The notes beneath the pieces are model-generated. The model ran no database searches and was not told the DNA's origin. It was given only the letters and a program-made list of their open reading frames with translations. From the NCBI GenBank assembly GCA_944548615.1, contig OX155971.1, positions 23,270,782 through 23,334,781 on the forward strand: DNA of 64,000 nt, given 5' to 3'. The stretch comes from Micropterix aruncella (taxonomy: Eukaryota > Arthropoda > Insecta > Lepidoptera > Micropterigidae). The position numbers and the translations under genes are program-made. Below are positions 42,101 through 54,100 of the stretch, piece after piece (position 1 is the first letter of the stretch; the number at the start of each line of letters is the position of its first letter).

Positions 42101-45100
42101 ATGCAGTAAAAGGGAAAAGTCTTTTATTTTAAATACTTGAGACGATACATTTACTTATTTTGTAATAATTCATAATTGTTGATAATATGACCAATAAACA
42201 TGACCTGACGATTTAAATTATTTTTTTTATATAAAATACTACAGTTAAGACATATGCTGTCGCTGACTTTTTTGTAAGCATTATCAAGCGCTACAACTTT
42301 TCCCTACAAGTTAATCAATATCTCTCATCGTCAAGGCAGCGTTCGTTAGAAACGTTTTCGTTCGACCGTTTTTTCCGACTTACATTGGAAATCCGACTAC
42401 TACGAAAAAGTCTTTTAATTTTTCGCATTAATATACCTATAGCCTATGACACTCACAAATAACATGGCTTTCTATTGGTAAAAGAGTTTTCAAAATCGGT
42501 TCAGTAGATCCAGAGATTACTTCTTACGTCACAAACTTTACCTCTTTATAATATTAGTATAGATTTATTTTTCAGAAACACTCTGCGACCTTCGTTGAAC
42601 ACGTGTCTAGAAAAAAAAGATTTTTGGAATAAACTTTTATGATTACGTGTCCGAATATAGGGCAGTACGCTAAAGAGAAATGTTCATTATACTTGCTCTC
42701 CTCTGTCGTGTTCTCTTCCAATCATCACCATCCTATCTCCACGAGCTTTTCGAACCATTAAGTTTCCACTGCCTCGTACATCAGTCAGCCTCTGACAATT
42801 TACTCAAAATTCCCTGTCATAATGATGATTTCTACTCCTATTCTTTCTGTATTCATGGTGCAAAACTCTGGAAAGATCTCCAGGCAAATATACGAAACTC
42901 GCCTTCTTTACAATCATTCAAGACTCACCTTAAAAAGTACTACTTTACAAAGAAGTAACCAGTTATTTCCTTTCCCTTTTTCCTCCTACAATTTTCTCCT
43001 CTGGCATTCTTAGTTAAAAATATATATGGGGCAGTCAAATGAAAATGAGACAGACGATATAACGAGCATGGCGCGGATGTTGGTAATGCAGGTAGGTGTG
43101 TGTATAGTAGTGGGAATCAGGAATCAGAAAAGAATAGCGCGAACTTTCACCGCTTAGTTATTTGCTTGTTAGACACGTTCAAATTTGAGGTCAGCGAGTC
43201 GAATTGATGGAAGCGGTTTTAGTTGAAGTCACTCCGGAAAATCTAGCATCGGATCTTCCACCCGCTTTCGCTATCAAAAGATTCGGAGCAATGTAAAATA
43301 AATAAATAAAATATTTAAAAAGGTTTTTATTTATTTAGGATATGACATTGTTTCTCGAGCAGCGCGCGCCTACAACATCCGGTAAAATTACTATTATAAG
43401 TTATTGCCATATTCAGATCGGCTATTTTCATTTCCATCAATTCGAGTCTGTCGTATTCTATTCCATCGAGGACAATAGTTTTGTCTTGGAGCGCTCGTCG
43501 AAGTCGCTCCGGTAACCTGATGGGGTCCTTGTGCTCCACGTTTGAAGTGAAATTAAGGGTAGCGTCTAAATTGGGCGTAATCAAAGTCTTGAAGATGGGT
43601 GAATTGCGAGATTCGTTCAGCATATAACTGGGGCAGTGCGGATGTAGTTTATTCAAAGCGTTATGGAGTAATTGTTTATCCTTTAATGGAAAACCCGCTG
43701 CTGACCAGTTCCTTCGATAAGCTGTGAGTTTGTCCATCCTTTGAGAAAAATATATCTCCCAAAACCTACAAATTTGAAAGTAGTATGAGTTGTTGCAAAA
43801 TAAAATAAAATGTATGAAGATTATAATTACCATGATATCAATCACAGAATAGAATTTCATGGGATTAATATACGAGAATATGCGCTCAACATTGGCGGAT
43901 GAATGAGGCAGTGATAAAATAGTAAATATGAAAGAAGACAACAAAAGAAACATTTGAGTGTCATCACCATGCTTCAGTAAACTGATTTTATCCCAAAAGA
44001 GTTCTATTTTACCAGGAGATGTTTTTATTTGTTCACAATTTCTCAAAACACGCCATTCTGTATCAATTTGCTGGAAATCATTGTTTTGAACAATATTGGG
44101 AAAGAGTCTAATAACAGTAATAATCGAAGCAGTTTTGCCACTTTTAACATTCGTTGGGTCAATTAGGTCTAAACCATTTATTGGATTATTTTTCAATAGA
44201 ATCCGTGCAGTTATTAGCTTGCATGTTTCGATAGAAATCGTAGAAAAATCGTTCCATTTCAGTATTTCAGTAGGACAGGCGCCATATCGGTAGAAATACC
44301 GAAAAATCGGTAGCTTCGAGAACACTTCCTAGACCTCACGCCGACCTCACAGCGGTGAACGTTCTCGCTATTCCTCCCTGATTCCCAATAGCCAATAGAG
44401 GACACTACTATACACACACCTACCTGCGTTACCAACTCTGAGCCATGCTCGTTGTATTGTCTGTCTCGTTTTCATTTGATTGCCCCTAATAGTAGTTTAT
44501 ATTTTATGCAAACTTATTAATCTTTATTTCCACAACGCACGTGTGTACCAATCAACGTAATTAGGTTAGTTGTAAGATATTGATATGTGGCAATAAGCTC
44601 ACATTTTTGTTCTAATTTTTAAATGTAAATAAAGAGTTTATTATTCGTGTACCTTCGTGTGGCAGCCTTTTTAAAACCTACACGTCAAATTGAAAAGTGC
44701 ACCTTATTATCCAGGGAAAATTCATAGGCAAGAGAGGGCCATGAGATTCGACGCCACTCTGCAAAATAGCTTGCGACAGTCGTATGAAATGACATCGGAA
44801 GAATTATTCCGTACCGCTGACTAAAAATGGCTTCTGGTTGGTGGTTCCTAATGGTTCGGTTCCTACTGGGATTCCGTACAGCATAGGCCTGATGGCCTGC
44901 TTGTGTTCTTAGGTCGGCTGAACTCACGGTTCCGCTCCCATCCGGTTCCCTCCCTGAAGAGGGATTTAACCTGGAAGGGCCGCGGCGAACTCCGCATGCG
45001 GCTGCAACCTGCAATACAGTTGGGATCAAAAGCGCGGATCCGGGGAACACCTCGGGCGGAACTGGGCGGTTTGCATACCAGGCTGTATCAGCAACGCTTA

Positions 45101-48100
45101 CGCAATCCGGCGAATAATCGGGGGAGTCTTGAAACGTATGTTTCCTAAGAAGCGTGGGGTAGCTGACCTGGCGTCACCTATCCTTAAAAACGATCCGTTG
45201 GCCGGCCCATCCAGAGTGATCTTGACGGGCACAGGACCCCACGGATTTGCGACAGATTCAATAAATGAATTACCGCTCACTTCAGGCAGAGGCCGCACAA
45301 GCGACCTCGAATCCGTGACCAGACCAGAGGATGGAGAAATTCTTCCAAATCTGGTGGTAAGTGTGTCAAGATACTTCCCAGTATCTCGCGGTAAGGCGCT
45401 GGACTCTTACGGGATGCTGGCGTAGCTAGACTGTGATCGTGTTGTCCAATATCATTATGTTCACTCCATGGGAGACCAAACAGCACAATGTCATTATAAC
45501 TCCCTGGAGTGGTGGGTTCGCTCGTAGTAATCGACACCCCTCAATGCTGTCTGCAAAGTAACGACTGTCCCGTGATCGCCAGTGCTTAGTAACGGGCATA
45601 GATATAAGAAGCTGGTGTAGGGGATAATATTCTAGCAGTTTTCCTTTTCCATCCACACCTTATCTATTATATCCTTCTATTATCCATTTTATAGAGACCG
45701 AATCGCCTGCTCTTATAACCCTCAAGATGCAATTGTACTTCGACAACAACTATGACTCGTATAGATCGTTGGTGGACAAGAACATGTCCATCATTGAGAG
45801 TCGTCTCTCACCGCTCGTCAACGAGATCATTAACGTCAAGCCAACGTCGAGAGACGAAGAGGAGAAGCTGTTTAGAAAGATGACCATCTACTTTGTTCTA
45901 AATTCTGGATTGGGAAACCCTGGAAACCTAAATGTTGGTATATCATATACCTGTAATAACATAAATAGATACTGCTAGGCCAGGTATTTATCATCCCGGC
46001 CTAGTATCTATTTATGTTATTACAGGTACCTATATTACCAAATACCTGAAATAACATAAATAGATACTATATGCTAAGAGAGTTATTTATCATCCCGGAC
46101 TAGTATCTATTTATGTTATTACAGGTATAGTAAAATATACTTGTAATAATACGAGGGTGGGATGATAAATACATGGCCTAGCAAAGACATACATACTCAG
46201 TTGTTGTTTTTTTTTTGACATATTCTCCTCATTTAGTACATCTACGCTTCAAAGCAGTTATGCCCTCTATAAAATGACTTCGGTGAAGGCCGAAATCCGT
46301 ATTAACTTATAATATTATGAAAATCGTTTAGTTTGCATTGGTAAACTCTATGCCAGGATATGGCTTCGAGGTTCCCCGACTGGTACGGGTTCAAGGTCGC
46401 TTACGCGGTCCTCTCCCTTGCTTAGCGGAGATTCGGTGACTACCGAATCTATCGCGGACCATGGCATCCTTTGCCTGGATCTTCACCCGTTATCGGGTAG
46501 CCCGATCATTTGCCGTAAGGTTAACAACCACCCCCGCTCTATAGGAAACAAATCCATTTCCAGACACCCCCGGTTATCACGGTGCGCAAACCGTCCAGGA
46601 GCAACCAAAGGGCGATTTCTAGGGGAACTGGCCCAAAGGGCGATTCTCATGGTAACTGGCCCAAAGGGCGATTCTCATGGTAACTGGCCCGCAGGCACAG
46701 AGTCCTACCCGGGCTCGCACTTCTGCGTGGAGGCTGCCGAATGGGCGTTGACCTGTAATTTGGGCCGACCCTAACACATGGATCATTGTGGCCCAACTGC
46801 ACTGGGCCCATTACCGTACAGGTGGATCATTTTACAGTACCCGATAATAGCCGTATTCACAGTCGATAAAGGGAACCCCCACTCGAGTAACACTTGAGTA
46901 CCATACTTAAAATTGCTATCCATAGTCGTTACTAATGTACTCCCGTCAGTATATACCTACTCAAGGGACCATCAAGCAATCGGATTCGTTTCTACTTCGA
47001 ATCTGCTTCATTCCTATTTACAAGGTGTAGTGAATTTTCGTTGGCTTTGAACAAAATGAGTGTGCCTAATAGTTTAAAAAACCCCATGCGTAAACTGTCT
47101 GACCAGCATTGCTGACCAGGTCGCCGTTTCAAGAGGATTGTTAAAAGCCATTTTAACAGTGGGGATCGCTGTAATCCCTCGCATAACGACGCGGTACATT
47201 AACCACGGAATAATCATGTGGACTGTCTTTAATCTTTAAAATTTAAGCAAATAAAATGGGTTAAATCAATATAAGCCACATCTCATATATAAAAATGAAT
47301 CGCCGTGCGTTAGTCTCGCAGGATCTCGGAAATGACTCGACCGATTTGAATTATTTTTTAAAAATTTTGTTTGGCTTGAATCAGGGGTGGTTTACAAAAA
47401 AAAATATTTAGGAAAAACTCAAAGAAACAACTGAAAATCGAGAAAATCGAAATTGGTCATTTTGGGAACAGCGGCGATCGCGGCGATCGTATTGTTTGAC
47501 AGCTGCGCCATCCATAACTGTTATTCATTCCGTGCGATTGTGTAAAATTTCAAAAAGTCGAAAAGTCGAGGAAGTCAAAAAAGTCAAGAGTCAAAAAAGT
47601 AAAAAAAAAAGTTAAAAAAGTCAAGAAAGGCAAAAACGTCGAAAAAGTCGAAAAAGTAAAAAAAATCGGAAAAGTCGACAATTTCAAAAAAGTCGAAAAA
47701 TGCAAAAAAGTCGAAAAAGTCGGAAAAGTCGAAAAAGCATTTATATTTCATCATGTAAATTAAATACATTGAATTTATTTTAATTACAAACGACTTTCAT
47801 TTAATCACCAAACGAAACTCAAACCGTACACGATTCGGCCGTATTATAGATTTCAATGAATTGGATTTGGAAGGTTGATTAGGATCAATAAACGCTTATG
47901 AAGAGTTACAATCAAATCAATTTTAGGTGGTACGAAGTTCTTGGGTCATCTAGTTGTTAATAAAATTGTCGATCCAACCGCGGGCGACGCACACTTACGC
48001 GTTTAGCTCCTGGTTTATAAGCGACGTTGGCGGTCTCGTTGAAGAGTTCAAAGAATTGGTTCGCCGTTGAAAACGACTCGTTTCTGAAAAGTCTCCGAAA

Positions 48101-51100
48101 TGGACATTCTGTTAGCTATATATTACACTTTTAGGCGTAAGTTTAGGGTACAACAATTCTCTAGAAAATCGCGAACATTTGTCGCTTCTTTGTCAACGAT
48201 ATAATAGACCGAGAAATAAGATAATAGACCCTGGAGAACGCTTGTCATAAATCGCCATCGCCGTATACTGACCGAGGGAGGCCGAATTCGGTTGAGGGTT
48301 TTTTTGTTTCTTTTAATAGTTGGCTGAGCTTTGCAATGCTGACCCTTCGTAAAATGTTATTTGAAAAATATTTGACAGTGGTTAAAAGAGTTACAGCCGT
48401 ATTCAGAGTCGACACTCAAGGGGTCCCTCAACTCAAGTGTGCCCTAACTTGTCAGATTACTATTCAGAAACCATACTTAAGTAAGCACTCAAGTAGGCTA
48501 CTCGAGTGTGCCCTTAAGGGAGGCATCTTCCATACATTTTTGTATTCAGAGACAATACTTGAGTGTCGAGGAAGCTAAAATGGCCGACATTTCATAAGTT
48601 TTGAACTGTCAAATTCAAGTGTGGTCTCGAGCTCACTTTGGCGAGTGCGCGTTGAGTATTCCACTAATTAATGCGTGTTTTTTGTGAATTAAATCCATTA
48701 TTTCTATAATTCTAAGGTTTATAATGATTTGACCGATTTTATAAGCTGTATTTACCGCGTCGCACGCGTCGTTACGTAAGGGATTTCAACAATCTCCTTG
48801 ACTTCTACTTTCCTGGAGAGTTTAAAAAACATTTCCGCCTCGCCATTCAAATGTTTTCTGATTCTGTTGGGTTTTAACGAAAACCGCGGATTTCCGATTC
48901 CACATGATGCAGTTGGTGCTGGCACTGAAATTCTTTACCACCGGCAATTAGCCATACAATGCCAACCATAGCTATTATTTCTACCTATATTTTTTGCTAA
49001 TTCCTAGGTAAAGAAATTCTGCATCGAAATTCGGGGCGAACTAGCAAAAGGCAAAACGAAAAAGACGAAAGAGCGCATCGAGGAAATCGATCAAGAAACC
49101 GACAAGAAAAATACTCCGACGTCGAGCAAACGTCAGTGACAACAGCTGATGCACCGACGGGTTTTTTCAACAATAGAGCACAATCATTTTGTTCAAAGAC
49201 AACGAAAACTCTATAGACCGTGTAATAGGAATGTATTAGTTTCGAATTAGAAATGAATCCAATTGCTTGAGGGTCCCTTAAGTGCATACTCACTGGAGGG
49301 AGCCCTTAAGTAACGACTATGAATAGCAAATTTGAGGGTGGTACTTGAGTGTCACTCGAGTGAGTGTTCCCTTAAGGTGTACTTAAGTATCGACTGTGAA
49401 TACGGCTGTTACACTCGCACCGGTCGCTCCCTTGGCGGCGATGATTCCTCCGTTATAATCACGGAGCAGCTAGTTATAATAGTGTGTATGTTTCGGGCGG
49501 ATTATAGTGTAAAAAGACTCGTTTTTAACACGCTTTTATTAGGTCGACCTGTATGTAACTATCCAGGGATCTTAACCATCTTCCAAGGATCGTAGCGTCA
49601 TAAAAATTGGCAGCTGTATGTAGTTCTGATGACAATAAAATAATATGGTACTGTCGAACTGATCTGATGATTGAGTCGGAAGATATGAACTGGAACTTCA
49701 TGATGAAACATCGTATCATAGCTGTGTTTGGACTTGTTAGAAAAGTCTTGGAATGAACTTTGACCACGATTAGGTTTCAAGGTCCGATGATGTGGTTTTT
49801 ACGTACATTTATAAAAGCGTGTTTTTAGTGTTTTTTTTAACTTAATTTATTAAGTAACCTAATTATAATGTAAAAAGACTCGTTTTAAGTAACCTAATAG
49901 TGTATAAGCGGTTACATTTTTAAAGGAATAAACGTCCTTATACTAAAATTTACCTTCACTCTTTCGATTCAACCTACATTCCTCAGTGACGAATTGACGC
50001 GAACTTCATCGGCGGACTATTAGTGCTAAAACGTTAGATTCGTCGGCAGTCGAGCAGCGGTTTTGGTGTTGTCATCTATGGAACTGAACCCCGGTAAGAA
50101 ATTAAAACTATCGAAATACAGTCCAACGAGTCTACCGGGGCTGCTGCCAAAAGCAGCGATAATCAAGGTATTCACGCATAAATAGTGCGAATATCGCGAC
50201 CAGCTCCTTCCGTGCGAAATCGCGGGGCACGTTGTTATAGCGTTCCATATGATTTCTGGGTAATGTCTTCATAAGGAGACGCTATTTCCTATATATTACC
50301 TATAGACGATCGGTATTTTCAAGTTCACAAGTTACGTTGCCACCAAACCAATCGACCCGTTATCGATCTATTGCATCGATCGACGGTAGAATAAATCATT
50401 CGACGTCGATCCAGGGGCGTAGCTACCACCGTGCCGTATCTGCGGTATATATATATTTATGTATGTGTGTATGTATGCGTATGTATGCGTATGTATATAT
50501 TCTTATGTATTATGCTCATCGTTTTCACGGTGACTTAAGTTCAGAATATCAAAAGAGTCAGCTCGTCGATACAATTAAACAAAAATCAGCATCCCTAGAT
50601 ACGGGTCTCTGACCTAGTTAGGAATGCGGATAAACATTTTCAACATAGGATGTGCTCAATCTCTCCCAACTCAACCATATTATGTAAATGGTGTTTATAT
50701 GACATATTATATGAAGTTATTGTAAATTAATAATAAAAAAATAAAATTATACGGGGCCCCCGGGCCACGGGGGCTCCCAACCTGAACTGACCTGACCTGG
50801 TGACCTGAGTAGTATGTTCGAAATATTACAACCGGAGAAACTCCTGTCTTCTTCAAACTAAGAGATAATAAACGCTTCTGGAAAACTGTCGGCTAAATAC
50901 AGTAAAGACATCTCAGTTATTCTTTATGGCCAATTAAAGGTTTTAAAAACATGCTTAAAATCTGAAATTCAAAAAATTCATTCCATTAAGGAACTCATTG
51001 AATTATTGCTGATAAAATTCAATAGTTTTGCATCCAGTTTTTCGGAGGTAATAACAGCATGCTCTTTATTCTCGACCCTTTCAGTTACAACTGCAACTGC

Positions 51101-54100
51101 TGAAAGAAGTTTTTCAAAACTAAAAGTGATTAAAAATTACCTAAGAACTTCGATGGGACATGAACGCCTGTCAGACCTGTCAGACTATTGTCCATAGAGG
51201 CAGAAACTTTAGAAAAACTAAAGTCATCATCAGCTATAAATGATTTAATAAATCAGTTTGCCAAAAAAAGGCAAGCAGAGTGTATATTTAATTTTAATTG
51301 TTTGGAAAAAAATTGGAAAAAGTGACAGATTGATAATTATGATGAATAAATATTTCTTTTAATTCATGCAAACTTTTTCTTTTGTGAGAAATCTTTACCT
51401 TTCCTAAGGGTCCCCAAACAAATTTTTATACGGGGCCCGCCAAGGCACGCTATGCCATTGCGTCGATCGTCAGTTGTCACCACTAACGCGGGGAAGGTTG
51501 GGTTGGCGCGCGGGGGGGGGGGGGGGGGGGGGTTAATTCACAAAAAACAGGGAGGAATTAGCGTGATGCACAACACTCGAACTCGACAAAGTGAGTTCGA
51601 GACCATACTTACACAACTAAGTCAAACACTACACTGTGAAACTAACAGTTCATTTTTTTTAAATAATTGGCCATTTTCACTACGTCAACATTTAAGTAGT
51701 GTCTATGAACACAAAAATACATGGAAGATGTCTCCTTTAAGGGCGCACATGAGTGGCCTATTTGAAAAGGGCTACTTAGTAAGGTTTCTAATCGGCCAAA
51801 TTAGGGCACACTTGAGGTGAGGGACCCTTTAAGAATCGACTGTGAATACGGCTGTAAGTTAGGTTCGTGTCCTGACAGAAGTCAGTATGTATATTGTAAA
51901 ATTTTAGGGATAGAAATATGTTATGTCTTGTTCAGGTTTGGGCACTGTTTGTCGGTTGGACTGTCTTGCGTTGTGGGGACGCTTTCTCGACCTTCTAATA
52001 TTAGCGTAGAGTTCAAGGACGTATTCAGGGGGGGGGGGGGGGGAGGGGGGACCACATAATTTTTTGTGTAAAAAATAAAGTCGAGAAAAATTGAGAAACA
52101 GTGAATCCGCGACTTATGATGCTATGTCAAGAGGGGGGGAGGAATTAAACCCCTCCTCGAAATCCGGCGTATTATCGTTTCATTGTACGGGCTAATTCAA
52201 GTTTGATGGACCGCGCGCGTTATTTTAATTATTGCGCCCCCATCCCCCCCCCCCCCCCCCCCCCCCCCCCCGAAACTAAAGTCTCTGAATAATACTGTTT
52301 ACATACAGTCAGTCACTCGTAGGTTTTTTTTCTGGGTGAAAGCTCGTTATTGAAGTCAGTTGGGAAAAATGCGTCATTTTTGCTAGTCATACGACGTGAC
52401 GTAACCTTACAATGAAGTACCAACTACTGACTTCGGCGCTTACGCGTAGGTACTCAGTACCGCTGGCGCGTGTGGTGCAGGGAAATAAAGACAGCGCTGA
52501 CGCGACGGCGCTGTACTGACTTGAAATCAATGTACACGATGCCAATACCGGGTCAGCGCTGAATTTTTGAGTTTGAAGTCAGTAACTGACTCAATGTAAA
52601 TCAGCTCTTATGTCGTTCCAGTGGTACTACATTAGAGGATATTGAAATCGATTGTGATATTTGTCATTACCCAACGCAGGTATTAAGAGAGGGCACAGCT
52701 GCCCTCAGCAGCGTATTCACCGTGGAAGACGTGAAGGGCTTCGTCCACTTGGCCAGGGCGGACAAGATGAGCCAGCTGAACGAGCTGATGGCCACCGTCT
52801 CCGGAATAAGGCTCTTCAACAAGGACTGCCAGAAGGCCGGCGAGGGAATCCCTGATGGTACCTTTCGCACATGTATTTTACTTTTCAGGAGGTCAAGGAG
52901 GGAAAGTATTGTGAACGCCCTAAAAAAATTGAGATCAAGACGAAAATCAGTAGCCCCGTTGTAGCGTCCGTAGCCCCGTTGACACCGGTTCTCCTCGCTG
53001 TTACCGAAGTTAAGCAGCGGCGGGCGCGGTCAATACTGGGATGGGTGACCGCCTGAGTGTTTGACTGCGTGATACTACAAATGCCCACCTAGAAGATGGT
53101 GCCAATGGCAACAAGGCGGGGTCCACGAAAAGGCATATACCTTGTGGGTGAAAATAAAATATATTCATTTTGAGCCCACCCCGCCCCCCAAGACGATAAG
53201 AACCATTTTCAGATTAAAGTATGTATGTCTGTCTGTGTGTATTCCTCCACGATAGCGCCCACACCCTTAATCCGATTGAGCTGAAGTTTGGTATGCAGGC
53301 ATCATTTCGTCATGGCAAGAGTTGGAAAGATTGTGGTTGAAATTCGGCCCACCAGGGGCGCACTAGTCATATATCAATGTCGAAAATATTGAACGTAGAA
53401 ACTAGAAATTTAGTACACAAATGCATTGTTGGGCAGAAATGTTTTATACAAGCTACACTAATAATAATTAAATTCCGCCATATATATTAATCAAGTATTA
53501 TTGCCGTATGTTGCCGCTTAGCCGAGAAACGAACCGCGCCGGGCGACCCAGGCGGCGGTCGCCCCCGCGCGCACCTCCACCGCCAGGTGCCGCCTCCGCT
53601 GGCTGCAAGAGGGCGCGCTCATTGATTTTATTATCAATGAGCGCGCCCTTTTGCAGCCAGCGGTAGCTAGCCAAGAACTGATTACAGCCAAATTAATATT
53701 CAGATGTAATCAGTTCTTGGCTAGCTACAGGCTCGGGAAGTCTTGGGGTGACACAACCGATTTTCTTTCTTCATGACTGATATTGCATTTCCCTTCCTGG
53801 CACCATGGAATCCTCGATGTCACGATTAAGACTTCCCTATAATTTGAGTGGCCGCAAGAGTTGATGACTTGCTATGTAGAGTAGACGAGTACCAAATGAT
53901 CCCTTTTACAAAAAGCAATATTATTTTCAAATTTAAGGAACTAGTGTTTATTTCATTAATGTGTATGGCCCCTTTCTACATCTGCTAGATTAAAATATTT
54001 GAAAAAATCTGTTTCAAACATATATTTTTTAATATTGTTAAACAATAGAAATGGATCATTTTACACACAACTGTGTGTTAAATGATCCTATTGGGGACTT

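Noticed and set aside
47584..47769. Phe/Asp-rich minus-strand ORF
   Set aside because: It is the translation of the AAAAGTCG microsatellite.
50079..50190. Short open stretch MELNPGKKLKLSKYSPTSLP, possible gene start with splice donor
   Set aside because: It is not in phase with CFAP206, no downstream exon was found, and no domain is recognisable.
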